DNA of 64,000 nucleotides from Bacteroidota bacterium (GCA_018267215.1 JAFDYX010000029.1:124001-188000); one strand, 5' to 3'; positions 43,905 to 53,729 are shown, counted from the stretch's first letter. Program-made: numbers and translations. Notes: a model not told the origin generated them from the sequence alone.

Positions 43905-45827
43905 ATGACTTCGATAGACCAGCTCAAGCACACGTACCAACTTCTTCAGCTCGAGCGTCAGGCCGACCTGGAGCAATACCGCCAGAAGGTATTGATGCGG
44001 GCTTTGCACGAGCGCGCCAAAGAAGGGGTAACCTGGTATCCTGTTCGGTTGCTTCGCGATTATATTGGCACGGGCGAACGCGTGATCATTGAAGTTGAAA
44101 AAACAAAGTTATTAGACCAGCCTCACTCGTTTCAAAGTGGTAAGGTGGTAAGTGTGTTTACCAACGCTTCCGGCAAACCGGAGAAACAATATGTAACCGG
44201 GATCGTGAACTATGTCCGCGAAAGCGTGATGACGATTACGCTGAACGGAGATGATCTGCCCGATTGGATTGACGATGGCATGCTGGGTGTAGATGTGATG
44301 TTCGATGAGGTAACTTACCGCGAGATGGAATATGCCCTGCGCAAAACGATGGAAGCAGAAGATAACCGGCTTGCAGAATTAAGAGAAATTTTATTGGGAA
44401 AGTTACATAGCTCTGCTTCGCGACCACCGGAAAAAGGTAACAGGCAGTTGGCTGCCGTTTTAAACGAGAGCCAGCAACAAGCTGTAAAAAAAATTATGGA
44501 GGCACCCGATGTGGCCTTTATTCACGGCCCTCCGGGCACCGGAAAAACTACTACGCTGGTAGAGGCTATCCGCCTGACGATACTGGAAGAACGACAAGTG
44601 CTGGTGTGTACTCCCAGCAATGCAGCCGTAGATTTGCTGGTGGAGAAACTGAGCAACCTGGGGTTGAATACTTTGCGCATTGGCCATCCGGCCAGAGTAA
44701 CACAGCAGTCGCTGAGCAAGACCCTCGATGTAAAAATTACAGAACACCCACATTTTGGCGAGCTGCGCTCTCTGCGCAGGAAGATGGAAACAGTACGCCA
44801 GCAGGCCAATCAATTTAAACGCAACTTTGGCCGTTTTGAACGCGAGCAACGAAATATGTTGCGCGATGAAGCTAAATCACTGAAGGCAGATGCCGACACA
44901 CTGGAGTTTTATATCATCACCGACTTGATCAATAAAGCAGAAGCTATTTGCTGTACGCTAACAGGCACTGCCCATTCCGTATTGAAAGGAAAAAAATTTA
45001 AAACTGTATTTATAGACGAAGCCGGGCAGGCGCTGGAGCCGGCTTGTTGGATACCCTTGCTGAAATCGCAACGGGTTATTTTTGCAGGCGATCATTGCCA
45101 ACTTCCGCCCACCATCAAATCGCAAGAGGCAGCGCGACAGGGTTTGGCCAAAACACTTTTTGAAAAGGGCATCGAAAAATTTCCACAGCACACATCAATG
45201 CTGCAAGTGCAATACCGCATGCATCAGGCAATCATGGAATTTCCTTCTCATTACTTTTATCATGACGCATTGATTGCCCACGAGTCGGTACGACATGAAC
45301 TGCTCCGACCCAGTGAACAGCCCATTGATTTTATTGATACGGCAGGCTGTGGTTATACGGAAAAGCAAGATCCCGAAACTGGAAGCAGGCAGAATGAAGA
45401 AGAGGCGACATTGCTGATCAGGCTGGTGGAGCGGCTGGTAGAATCAGTAGGTGCGGTAGCTTGGCAAGAAGAAAAAATTTCGATGGGCATTATCTCTCCG
45501 TATCGGGCACAGGTAGATATTATTCAACATCTGGCCGAGCGTTCGGAGATATTGGAGCCATTACATTCATTTATTTCTATTAACACAGTTGATGCTTTTC
45601 AGGGACAGGAGCGGGACGTAGTGGCCATCAGTTTTGTGCGCAGCAACGAGAAGAGCGAAGTAGGCTTTTTGGGCGATATCCGCAGAACCAACGTAGCCAT
45701 CACCCGTGCCCGCAAAAAACTGATAATGGTTGGCGACAGCGCTACACTGGCAGCACACCCTTTTTATGCTGATTTTATCTCCTACCTTCAGTCGAAGGGA
45801 TTTTATACCAGTGTATTTTCTTTGTAA
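43905..45827 (+). CDS. SF1 DNA/RNA helicase, IGHMBP2-like
   Basis: A 640-residue superfamily 1B helicase. An OB-like N-terminal region (about 1-170) is followed by Walker A in IHGPPGTGKTTTLVEAI, TPSNAAVDLLVEKL, Walker B-like TVFIDEAGQALEPACW, GDHCQLPPT, the QYRMHQAIMEFPS motif, VDAFQGQERDVVAISFVRS and TRARKKLIMVGD. The ATG used gives MTSIDQLKHTYQLLQLER; the frame extends upstream into the HsdR_N gene, but that part reads as the other gene's shadow. Probable role in repair or RNA handling. Confidence 0.93.
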   Translation: MTSIDQLKHTYQLLQLERQADLEQYRQKVLMRALHERAKEGVTWYPVRLLRDYIGTGERVIIEVEKTKLLDQPHSFQSGKVVSVFTNASGKPEKQYVTGIVNYVRESVMTITLNGDDLPDWIDDGMLGVDVMFDEVTYREMEYALRKTMEAEDNRLAELREILLGKLHSSASRPPEKGNRQLAAVLNESQQQAVKKIMEAPDVAFIHGPPGTGKTTTLVEAIRLTILEERQVLVCTPSNAAVDLLVEKLSNLGLNTLRIGHPARVTQQSLSKTLDVKITEHPHFGELRSLRRKMETVRQQANQFKRNFGRFEREQRNMLRDEAKSLKADADTLEFYIITDLINKAEAICCTLTGTAHSVLKGKKFKTVFIDEAGQALEPACWIPLLKSQRVIFAGDHCQLPPTIKSQEAARQGLAKTLFEKGIEKFPQHTSMLQVQYRMHQAIMEFPSHYFYHDALIAHESVRHELLRPSEQPIDFIDTAGCGYTEKQDPETGSRQNEEEATLLIRLVERLVESVGAVAWQEEKISMGIISPYRAQVDIIQHLAERSEILEPLHSFISINTVDAFQGQERDVVAISFVRSNEKSEVGFLGDIRRTNVAITRARKKLIMVGDSATLAAHPFYADFISYLQSKGFYTSVFSL

Positions 45828-45866
45828 ATGAGTTATTACTTTTGCTGTCACTAAATCCCAATAATT

Positions 45867-46214
45867 ATGAAATCTGTTTTGCTTACTTTGTTATTTCTGG
45901 CCGTTGGCGTGATGAGTACGCCAGCCCAGCTTTTTAATACCTCCCTCACCATTACTGTTCGCGATGAGTTGGGCAATACCGTAGAAGGTGTCTCTGTAAA
46001 AATCTTTGAAAAGCAAGAAGACTTTACCAAAGAAGTAAATGCAGTGGAAGAAACAACTACCGATAAAAAAGGAGTGGCTAAATTTAAAAAACTCAAACCC
46101 GAATCATATTACATTCTTTGCCGCAAAGGCGACAAAGACAATACGGGTGGCGGTGAAAAAATTGGCCAGCTCAAAAAAGGAGAGTTCAACAAGGCCACGA
46201 TCGTTATTCAATAA
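45867..46214 (+). CDS. Small secreted carboxypeptidase-regulatory-like protein
   Basis: A 115-residue exported protein with signal peptide MKSVLLTLLFLAVGVMSTPAQ and one beta-sandwich like CarboxypepD_reg or prealbumin folds: LTITVRDELGNTVEGVSVKI, TTTDKKGVAKFKKLKPESYYI. It ends VIQ. A -7 box TACTTTTG lies 22 bases upstream (45837-45844). The NUDIX gene follows two bases after the stop. Function unknown. Confidence 0.75.
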   Translation: MKSVLLTLLFLAVGVMSTPAQLFNTSLTITVRDELGNTVEGVSVKIFEKQEDFTKEVNAVEETTTDKKGVAKFKKLKPESYYILCRKGDKDNTGGGEKIGQLKKGEFNKATIVIQ

Positions 46215-46216
46215 AT

Positions 46217-46750
46217 GTGGAACGCCAGGCGCTGAGTGAATGGCTTCGGTCTTACCAAAGTAAATTTTCCGATGAGCAGCAGTTTGTTGTTCCGTTTGTA
46301 GATTTATTGCAACACCCATCTTGCTATCAGCGCACTCATTTGCCGGGTCACATGACGGGCTCCGCTTGGATTGTTAATTCCGATCGAGATAAAACATTGC
46401 TGGTACATCATGCCAAACTCAACCGCTGGATGCAGCCCGGTGGCCATGCCGATGGAGATGAAAATATTTTAAACGTGACGCTGAAAGAAGCTCGCGAAGA
46501 AACCGGTTTGATAAATTTTCAATTTCTTCCAATTGTTTTTGATATTGATATTCATCCCATTCCTTCCCGTCCGGATTTCCCTGAACACCTGCACTACGAT
46601 GTCCGTTTTTTGTTGGTAGCAGACGAAGCCGATCAGGTAGAGGTGAGCGAAGAATCGCATGACGTACAATGGATTTTACTTTCCGAGCTAGAGAAATATA
46701 CCGATCAGCGTTCCGTTCTCCGTATGAAATACAAAACACTCCATGGCTGA
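46217..46750 (+). CDS. NUDIX hydrolase
   Basis: A 177-residue NUDIX protein. The Nudix box runs from GGHADGDENILNVTLKEARE to EETGL and departs from consensus only in having K for the first R. QPGGHADGDEN precedes it. The GTG start follows the preceding stop by two bases, and the stop is overlapped by the Sua5 gene by eight bases. Nucleoside diphosphate derivatives are the likely substrates; the actual one is unknown. Confidence 0.9.
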   Translation: MERQALSEWLRSYQSKFSDEQQFVVPFVDLLQHPSCYQRTHLPGHMTGSAWIVNSDRDKTLLVHHAKLNRWMQPGGHADGDENILNVTLKEAREETGLINFQFLPIVFDIDIHPIPSRPDFPEHLHYDVRFLLVADEADQVEVSEESHDVQWILLSELEKYTDQRSVLRMKYKTLHG

Positions 46751-47699
46751 AATAGGTAAAGATATTGACAAAGCGCGGACACTGCTCGAGGCAGGAGAGG
46801 TAGTAGCTATCCCTACCGAAACCGTTTATGGGCTGGCCGGCAATGCACTAGATGTAGAAGCCGTAACAAAAATTTTTAAAGTAAAAGACCGCCCTTATTT
46901 TGATCCACTTATTGTTCATGTGCCGGATGCGAAGGCTGTCTATCAATATGCTGCTAATATTCCACATCAGGCCGTTGCGTTATTTGAAAAATTTTGGCCT
47001 GGGCCGCTCACAGTTTTGTTAGAAAAAAAAAATATTATTCCAGATCTGGTTACTTCCGGTCTTGATCGGGTAGGGTTGCGGTGTCCACAGCATCCGTTAA
47101 CGACAGAGTTGTTGCAACGATTGCCTTTTCCGCTGGCAGCACCCAGCGCTAACCCTTTCGGCTACATCAGTCCCACGAAGCCTGAGCATGTAAACGACCA
47201 ACTCGGCAATAAAATAAAATACATTTTAGACGGTGGCGAATGTAAGGTGGGAATTGAATCCACTATCGTAGGCTTTGAACAGGGTATGCCAGTTATCTAT
47301 CGGGTGGGAGGATTGGCCGTTGATCAAATAGAAACTGTTATTGGAAAAGTGCAGGTTAAAGAGAGTAGCTCAAATCCACAGTCGCCCGGCCAGCTGCAAA
47401 GTCATTATGCCCCGCGCAAACAGATGGTGGTTGGCGTGATACCGGAGCTGCTGCAAGAATTTTCTCATCAAACATTAGGTGTACTCTCATTCCGGACAAT
47501 GTATCAGTCAGATGCCATCAAGAAGCAAATAATTTTATCGCCAACCGGAGATGTAGAGGAAGCAGCACAAAAATTTTTTTCTTCGTTGCGGGAGTTAGAC
47601 CGCTCTCAGGTTGATTTGATTATAGCCGAAGAAGTACCCGCTGCCGGATTAGGCCGTGCTATTAACGACCGGTTAAAACGGGCATCTTCAAAAAAATAA
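46743..47699 (+). CDS. tsaC: L-threonylcarbamoyladenylate synthase (Sua5/TsaC)
   Basis: Makes threonylcarbamoyl-AMP for the t6A modification of ANN-decoding tRNAs. At 318 residues it is the long Sua5 form with a C-terminal SUA5 domain. The YrdC domain shows VVAIPTETVYGLAGNA, KVKDRPYFDPLIVHV, RCPQHPLTTELLQ, APSANPFGYISPT and VGIESTIVGF. The Sua5 domain contains SPGQLQSHYAPRKQ. Overlaps the NUDIX gene by eight bases, so translation is probably coupled. Confidence 0.95.
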   Translation: MAEIGKDIDKARTLLEAGEVVAIPTETVYGLAGNALDVEAVTKIFKVKDRPYFDPLIVHVPDAKAVYQYAANIPHQAVALFEKFWPGPLTVLLEKKNIIPDLVTSGLDRVGLRCPQHPLTTELLQRLPFPLAAPSANPFGYISPTKPEHVNDQLGNKIKYILDGGECKVGIESTIVGFEQGMPVIYRVGGLAVDQIETVIGKVQVKESSSNPQSPGQLQSHYAPRKQMVVGVIPELLQEFSHQTLGVLSFRTMYQSDAIKKQIILSPTGDVEEAAQKFFSSLRELDRSQVDLIIAEEVPAAGLGRAINDRLKRASSKK

Positions 47700-47775
47700 A
47701 AAGATTTCATAGAGCGGCCTGTATCTTCTCATTTTCAATTTTGCCCTCTTTTCTTACATTGTGAAAAACAGATTT

Positions 47776-49230
47776 ATGAAAGCAACCCTTATTGTATCAT
47801 TCATATGCCTTTGTCTTTCATCCTTTGCGCAGCTTAAAAACAAGGGTGAAAAAGACAAGCAATTTATTGTTCAGGAGTTGGACAAGAATTTTCCCTCGTA
47901 TAGTGCTGTGGCCAAAGAGATTTGGCAACTGGCCGAGATGGGCTATTTGGAAGAAAAAAGTTCAACCTTACTTCGCGAAAAGCTTAGAGGCAACGGTTTT
48001 GCTATTCAGGTTGGTGTAGCTGAGATACCGACTGCTTTCGTGGCAACATACGGAAGCGGCAAGCCTGTGGTAGGTATCCTGGCGGAGTTTGATGCACTGC
48101 CCGGGCTCTCACAAGACTCTGTTCCTTATAAAAAACCAATACGAGAAGGAGCACCCGGCCATGGCTGCGGTCATAATTTATTTGGCACCGCATCGGTGGC
48201 TGCCGGCATCACACTAAAAAACTGGCTCCAAAAAAATAACTTATCAGGAACGGTCAAAGTATTTGGCACACCCGCTGAAGAAGGCGGAGGAGGAAAAACT
48301 TATATGGTTCGTGCCGGTTTGTTTGATGGGGTGGACGTAGTCCTGCACTGGCATCCCGGTAATGCTAACCAAGCCAATGCAGAGAGTTCGCTGGCTAATA
48401 TCAGCGGGCGTTTCCGCTTCCATGGGGTAGCAGCTCATGCGGCCGCTAATCCTGATGCGGGCAAGTCGGCATTGGATGCTGTTGAGTCCATGGATTACAT
48501 GGTAAACCTTATGCGCGAGCATGTGCCACAAGAGTCGCGTATTCATTACGTAATCACCCATGGTGGGCTAACATCCAATATTGTTCCCGATTTTGCAGAG
48601 GTAGAATACACCGTTCGCCACCCGGATGTTGCCACTACTAAAAAAATTTGGACACGGGTAGTCAAGTGTGCCGAAGCAGCGGCTATGGGCACTGAAACCA
48701 CGATGGATTATGAATTGGAATCTGGATTATATAATTTATTACCAAATGAAACACTTGCTAAAATAACGTACGATAACTTAATGAGAGTAGGTGGGGTAAA
48801 GTACACTGCAGCCGAAATAGAATTTGCCAAAAAACTACAAACCACATTTACAGGTATCAGGCCCGAAGTAAGCAATGCCGAAAAGATAGAGCCATATCGT
48901 ACCGGCATATTTTTTCCTGCTTCTACAGACGTGGGAAATATCAGTTGGGTTGTGCCAACTGTTGGGTTTAGTACGGCTACTTGGGTGCCGGGTACACCGG
49001 CACATTCGTGGCAAAGCACATCCACAGGCTGTATGGGTATCGGGCTGAAGGCTATGCAAAACGCGGCCAAGACAATCGCCATGACCGGTGTTGATTTATT
49101 CAATAATCCGGCACTGGTAGAATCATCAAAGGCAGAACTAAGCCAAAGGCGTGGAGAAGGTTTTACATACGAGTCGCTGGTTGGAAATCGAAAACCTCCG
49201 CTTGACTATCGCAAAGGACAAATCAAATAA
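47776..49230 (+). CDS. M20-family amidohydrolase, secreted (AbgB-like)
   Basis: A 484-residue metalloamidase with signal peptide MKATLIVSFICLCLSSFAQ. The metal-binding segment is GAPGHGCGHNLFGTASV, followed by FGTPAEEGGGGKTYMVRAG, VDVVLHWHPGN and the dimerisation lid FHGVAAHAAANPDAGKSALD. This is the AbgB/aminoacylase branch (p-aminobenzoyl-glutamate hydrolase and relatives). A GTG five codons upstream is an alternative start. The PFK gene begins 13 bases after the stop. Substrate not known. Confidence 0.9.
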   Translation: MKATLIVSFICLCLSSFAQLKNKGEKDKQFIVQELDKNFPSYSAVAKEIWQLAEMGYLEEKSSTLLREKLRGNGFAIQVGVAEIPTAFVATYGSGKPVVGILAEFDALPGLSQDSVPYKKPIREGAPGHGCGHNLFGTASVAAGITLKNWLQKNNLSGTVKVFGTPAEEGGGGKTYMVRAGLFDGVDVVLHWHPGNANQANAESSLANISGRFRFHGVAAHAAANPDAGKSALDAVESMDYMVNLMREHVPQESRIHYVITHGGLTSNIVPDFAEVEYTVRHPDVATTKKIWTRVVKCAEAAAMGTETTMDYELESGLYNLLPNETLAKITYDNLMRVGGVKYTAAEIEFAKKLQTTFTGIRPEVSNAEKIEPYRTGIFFPASTDVGNISWVVPTVGFSTATWVPGTPAHSWQSTSTGCMGIGLKAMQNAAKTIAMTGVDLFNNPALVESSKAELSQRRGEGFTYESLVGNRKPPLDYRKGQIK

Positions 49231-49243
49231 CACATCACAACCC

Positions 49244-50335
49244 ATGAAAAAAATTTTGATCTTAACCGGAGGTGGCGATTGCCCCGGCTTGAATGCTGTT
49301 ATCCGTGGAATTGCCAAACGTGCCCGCAAAGAAAAAGGATGGGAAGTGTACGGCAGTATTGAGGCTTTTAACGGTGTGATGAACGAGCCGCAAGAAATCG
49401 TGCGGTTAACGTCTAAGCGCACAGCCGGGATTCACGTAAAAGGCGGAACGATCCTTAAAACCACCAACAAATCTAACCCCATTCATTTTCCGGTAGTGCA
49501 GGCTGACGGAACTACAAAATTTGTTGACCGCTCGGATGAATTAGTAGCCAAATTAAAGAAACTGGATTTTGATGCCGTCATTAACATCGGAGGCGATGGT
49601 TCGCAGAAAATTTCAAAAGTATTGTACGATAAAGGCATTCCCGTTATCGGAGTTCCTAAAACAATAGACAACGATTTGTCTGCTACCGACATGACGTTTG
49701 GATTTCAAACTGCCGTGCAGATTGCCACAGAAAGTTTTGATAAGCTGGTAACAACTGCCGAAAGTCATCACCGGGTGATGATCATGGAGGTAATGGGGCG
49801 CGATGCCGGATGGATTGCCACCCATACGGCTATTGCAGGCGGTGCAGAAATTTGTTTGATACCAGAGATTCCATACGATGTAAATAAACTATTGAAACGG
49901 ATTCATCTTCGTTATAAAAAAGGGCGGGGCTTTGTCAATATCGTCATTGCCGAAGGCGCCAAGCCTAAGGAGGGAACCGTTACATCAACAGCAGGCGAAA
50001 AAGGATCGGAGCATGTGCGGTTGGGCGGTGTGGCCTACCAGTTGTCGAAGCAACTGAAAGATGCCGGGTGCAAAGCGGAAATCCGCGAGACAGTCCTCGG
50101 CCATGTGCAGCGCGGAGGTACGCCCGTAGCGTTTGATCGGCTGCTGGCATCGGTGTTTGGTGTAAAAGCGTTTGAACTGGTGCTGGAGAAAAATTTCGGG
50201 AGGATGGTAGCGCTCAAAAATAACCAAATCGTTTCCGTTACATTAGATGAGGCTACGCGCGAACCTAATTTTGTAAACCCCGGCTCGTATATCGTGCAGG
50301 CAGCTAAAGGACTGGGCATCAGTTTTGGAGATTGA
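49244..50335 (+). CDS. pfkA: 6-phosphofructokinase
   Basis: Phosphorylates fructose 6-phosphate to the 1,6-bisphosphate. A 363-residue enzyme: KKILILTGGGDCPGLNAVIR, INIGGDGSQKIS and GVPKTIDNDLSATDMTFGF, then ESHHRVMIMEVMGRDAGWIA and GHVQRGGTPVAFDR. The phosphoryl-donor site has Gly in GGDGS, as in ATP-using enzymes, with Lys in PKTIDND, as in PPi-using ones. This mixed Gly/Lys set is known in some ATP-dependent group enzymes, so ATP is more likely. The true start is ATG in the gap after the M20 gene; longer frames overlap that gene. Confidence 0.94.
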   Translation: MKKILILTGGGDCPGLNAVIRGIAKRARKEKGWEVYGSIEAFNGVMNEPQEIVRLTSKRTAGIHVKGGTILKTTNKSNPIHFPVVQADGTTKFVDRSDELVAKLKKLDFDAVINIGGDGSQKISKVLYDKGIPVIGVPKTIDNDLSATDMTFGFQTAVQIATESFDKLVTTAESHHRVMIMEVMGRDAGWIATHTAIAGGAEICLIPEIPYDVNKLLKRIHLRYKKGRGFVNIVIAEGAKPKEGTVTSTAGEKGSEHVRLGGVAYQLSKQLKDAGCKAEIRETVLGHVQRGGTPVAFDRLLASVFGVKAFELVLEKNFGRMVALKNNQIVSVTLDEATREPNFVNPGSYIVQAAKGLGISFGD

Positions 50336-50344
50336 TACAAACGA

Positions 50345-50369
50345 AAGAGCCATCATTACGATGGCTCTT
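50345..50369. terminator. Bidirectional hairpin between pfkA and dnaN
   Basis: AAGAGCCATC and GATGGCTCTT form a perfect 10-bp stem around ATTAC, between two convergent genes. Neither side has a good T-tract, so it may terminate both transcripts weakly or protect their ends. Confidence 0.6.
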
Positions 50370-50394
50370 GAAGATATTCCGTACCTGTTTTCTG

Positions 50395-51519
50395 TTAGGC
50401 ATATTGGTTCAGCATCACCGGCATCACCAGCATGAGGATGTCTTCTCCCTTATCTTTTTCTGATGGCAGGATAACACCTGCTTTATTGGAGGCTGACATG
50501 TTCAGTTTAATCTGATCTGTATCGAGGTTGTTCAGCATCTCAATCAGGAAACGGGCATTGAACCCGATCTCAATATCTTCTCCTTCATGCTCGCACGAAA
50601 GTCTTTCGTTTGCTTCATTAGAGAAGTCGAGGTCTTCGGCAGATACTTGCAGTTCGCTGCCTGTAATTTTCAGGCGAACCTGGTGCGTAGTTTTGTTGGC
50701 ATAGATGGAAATCCTTCGCAGCGAGCTGAGCAGGTCGGTGCGGCTGATGGTCATCTTGATGGGGTTGGTAGTCGGTATGACGTTATCATAATCCGGAAAG
50801 CGCTCATCAATCAGGCGGCAGATCATGCGGATATTTCCAAAACGGAAAAAAGCATTGCTCATGTTGAAGTCTATGCTTACGTCTGTGTTCTCGGCAGGTA
50901 AGGTTGCCTTCAGCAAGTTCAGCGCCTTGCGAGGGATGATGATGGTGTTTCCGTTTTCTGATTTAATGTCTGTTCTGCGGTAGCGCACCAGCCGGTGGCC
51001 ATCGGTGGCTACAAACGTAGTGTTCTTCTCGCCCAGGTTTACATACACACCCGTCATGGCCGGGCGCAGTTCGTCACTGCTGGTGGCGAATATGGTATTG
51101 TTGATGGCACGTGCCAAAACCTCGGTAGAAATATTGGCGGAGAAATCGTTAGATACGGCCGGCACTTTAGGGAAGTCGGTGGCATTTTCGCCTGCTAATT
51201 TATAGCGGCCGTTGTCCGAACTGATTTCGATGCCATAGCTGGCTTCATCTACGGAAAAAGTAACAGGCTGGTCGGGCAGGTTTTTTAATGTTTCCAATAA
51301 TATTTTGGCAGGCACGGCAATATTTCCTTTTTCTTTCGATTCAATACCGATTTCGGTGATCATAGAAGTCTGCAGATCAGAAGCGGTAACTGTCAGCTTG
51401 CTCTTGTCAATTTCAAACAGAAAATTTTCTAAAATCGGAACCACGGGGTTGGTGGTAATCACGCCATTGATGTGCGAAAGCTGTTTCAACAGGATGCTGG
51501 AGTTGACGATAAACTTCAT
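50395..51519 (-). CDS. dnaN: DNA polymerase III beta subunit (sliding clamp)
   Basis: Ring-shaped processivity factor of the replicase. At 374 residues it has three beta-clamp domains: MKFIVNSSILLKQLSHINGV at the start, TASDLQTSMITEI, the middle ARAINNTIFATSSDELRPAM and FVATDGHRLVRYR, and the C-terminal ending VLMPVMLNQY. dnaA and oriC features are not seen next to it, so it is not part of a dnaA-dnaN origin cluster here. Confidence 0.97.
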   Translation of the reverse strand: MKFIVNSSILLKQLSHINGVITTNPVVPILENFLFEIDKSKLTVTASDLQTSMITEIGIESKEKGNIAVPAKILLETLKNLPDQPVTFSVDEASYGIEISSDNGRYKLAGENATDFPKVPAVSNDFSANISTEVLARAINNTIFATSSDELRPAMTGVYVNLGEKNTTFVATDGHRLVRYRRTDIKSENGNTIIIPRKALNLLKATLPAENTDVSIDFNMSNAFFRFGNIRMICRLIDERFPDYDNVIPTTNPIKMTISRTDLLSSLRRISIYANKTTHQVRLKITGSELQVSAEDLDFSNEANERLSCEHEGEDIEIGFNARFLIEMLNNLDTDQIKLNMSASNKAGVILPSEKDKGEDILMLVMPVMLNQYA

Positions 51520-51686
51520 TGAATTCTGATTTGTAGTTGTTAATGGGCGGTAAAGTTAACAAGAAATGACAATCGGAAAAAAATATAAACTATCTTACAA
51601 AACGGTTTTTTTTAGATAATTTCAAAGGTAATGACTGTAAATACATTTGAAAAAACCTTATCTTAAATTTAAAAAATAATATATCC

Positions 51687-53729
51687 ATGAAGAATTTATT
51701 GACATTGTTCTTGACGGTAGCTGCCTCGTCTCTTTTTGCGCAGGGATTGGAACAGTTTTTTAGCCACCCGTTTGAGTCTGATTTTGCTTCCTCTGCCGAT
51801 GGTAAACACATAGCCTGGGTGATAAACGACCAAGGCAAGCGGAATGTGATGCTGAAAACCGGCAATGACCTGCCACGGGCTATCACATCTTACGATCAGG
51901 ATGACGGACAAGAAATAGCTCATTTATTATTTTCCCCAAACGCCACGAAGTTGATTTACGTCCGGGGTGGCTCAGCGAACCAGCGAGGCGAGCGCCCCAA
52001 CCCGGCAAGCCTCTCGGAAGGAGTGGAGCAGGCTATTTATTTTAAAGACCTCTCATCAAAAAACAATCCTTCCAAAATTACACAAGGGAGTAATCCATTG
52101 TTTTATCCCGATGGCTTAAAAATTTTGTTTTCTAAAGGTGGCCAGATTTATGAAACGAATTTGGATATCAATGCAGAACCCAAACTGCTTTTTCATGCAC
52201 GCGGCACAAACCACAGCCCGAAGTTTTCGCCCAATAATTTGGAAATACTTTTTACCAGCGACCGGGGCGATCATTCCTTTACAGGAATCTTCAGCACGGT
52301 AACTAAAAAAATACGTTGGGTGTCGCCCGATGTTTCTTTAGATAATTTCCCGGTGTGGTCTCCGGATGGAAAACAGATTGCCTTCATCCGCTACGATGGA
52401 ATTAAAATAGATGAACTCAGAAACTATGTGGCCGGATTAAAATTTTCTATTTGGGTAGCTGATGCCGAATCGTTGACAGCCAAAAAAATCTGGTCGTCTC
52501 CCGCAGACGATGGTGGGTTTGCACAAGACCGCGAAAAACCATTGACATGGACGAGCACCAACCGCATCCTATTTTATTCCGAGCACACCGGCTGGAACCA
52601 TGTCTTCTCCATGAACCCTGATGGAACCGACCTGAAAGACATTACCCCGGGCGACAACAGTGAAGTAGAAAATTTTACCCTCGATGCATCAGGACAAAAT
52701 ATTTATTTCGATGGAAACAAAGACGACATAGACCGCAGGCATATTTGGAAATCGAGCGTAACAGCCGGAAATCCCGTGGCCGTTACCTCGGGCGAAGGAA
52801 TAGAAATGTACCCTGCTTTTGGGGGCACACAACTATATTGTTATCGCACCACCATCAATCAGCCGATGGCGTTAGCAAAAGTGGATGAGTCGAGGAAAAT
52901 TGTTGTGGCACTGAATGTAACGATAAAAGCACCTGCTTATGTGCCGCAGTTATTTGTTAAACCGGAGCAAGTTATTTTTAAAGCTGCCGATGGCACTGTC
53001 ATCCACGGCCAACTTTTTATAGACCGCAAAATTTCCGGTAAGCGCCCCGGCTTGGTTTATATGCACGGAGGCCCCGAGCGGCAAATGCTGTTGGGGTTCC
53101 ATTACATGGATTATTACAGTGGAGATTATTCCTTCAATCAGTTTTTGGCTCATGCCGGTTATGCGGTGGTAGCTGTTAATTATAGGGATGGCATCGGCTA
53201 CGGCAAAAATTTCAGGCAGGCAAAAAACCAAGGCCCTCGTGGCGCCAGCGAATATCAGGATGTGGTGGCGGCAGCCAAATTTTTGCAAGCCCTTCCGGAA
53301 GTGGAAGCATCTAAAATCGGATTGTGGGGAGGCTCGTACGGAGGTTATCTTACGGCTATGGGCCTAGCCCGCAATCCCGAAATTTTTAAAGCCGGTGTAG
53401 ATCTGCATGGTGTACACGACTGGTCTTTCGATGCACAAGATGCTACCAACGGCTGGGGGCTGGCAAAAAACGAAATGGAGTTGGCGCGCAATTCATCTCC
53501 GGTGGCAGACCTATCAAAGTGGGTAGCTCCTGTACTTTTTATTCATGGAGATGACGACCGCAATGTGCAGTTTCAGCAGACAACCGATTTGGCCACTAAG
53601 TTGCGCGGAAAGAACGTGCCTGTTGAAGTCATCGTTTTTCCGGATGAAGTTCACGGTTTCCTTCGCTACGAAACCTGGCAAAAAGTTTTTAACGGAGCGA
53701 AAGATTTTTTTGATAGGAAATTGAAATAG
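51687..53729 (+). CDS. S9-family prolyl oligopeptidase/acylaminoacyl peptidase, secreted
   Basis: A 680-residue serine peptidase with signal peptide MKNLLTLFLTVAASSLFAQ, a beta-propeller of WD40/PD40-type blades (about 30-400; TSDRGDHSFTGIF and VWSPDGKQIAFIR are typical) and a C-terminal alpha/beta hydrolase. The triad is Ser550 in GLWGGSYGGYL, Asp624 in HGDDDRNVQ and His656 in DEVHGFL. Acts on short peptides in the periplasm or outside the cell (inference). Confidence 0.93.
   Translation: MKNLLTLFLTVAASSLFAQGLEQFFSHPFESDFASSADGKHIAWVINDQGKRNVMLKTGNDLPRAITSYDQDDGQEIAHLLFSPNATKLIYVRGGSANQRGERPNPASLSEGVEQAIYFKDLSSKNNPSKITQGSNPLFYPDGLKILFSKGGQIYETNLDINAEPKLLFHARGTNHSPKFSPNNLEILFTSDRGDHSFTGIFSTVTKKIRWVSPDVSLDNFPVWSPDGKQIAFIRYDGIKIDELRNYVAGLKFSIWVADAESLTAKKIWSSPADDGGFAQDREKPLTWTSTNRILFYSEHTGWNHVFSMNPDGTDLKDITPGDNSEVENFTLDASGQNIYFDGNKDDIDRRHIWKSSVTAGNPVAVTSGEGIEMYPAFGGTQLYCYRTTINQPMALAKVDESRKIVVALNVTIKAPAYVPQLFVKPEQVIFKAADGTVIHGQLFIDRKISGKRPGLVYMHGGPERQMLLGFHYMDYYSGDYSFNQFLAHAGYAVVAVNYRDGIGYGKNFRQAKNQGPRGASEYQDVVAAAKFLQALPEVEASKIGLWGGSYGGYLTAMGLARNPEIFKAGVDLHGVHDWSFDAQDATNGWGLAKNEMELARNSSPVADLSKWVAPVLFIHGDDDRNVQFQQTTDLATKLRGKNVPVEVIVFPDEVHGFLRYETWQKVFNGAKDFFDRKLK

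Noticed and set aside
49151-49243. Upstream extension of the phosphofructokinase
   Set aside because: It overlaps the M20 amidohydrolase coding region; the family N-terminus KKILILTGGGDCPG starts at the inner ATG.
50395-51519. Replication origin near dnaN
   Set aside because: There is no dnaA, no cluster of DnaA boxes and no AT-rich unwinding region around the gene.
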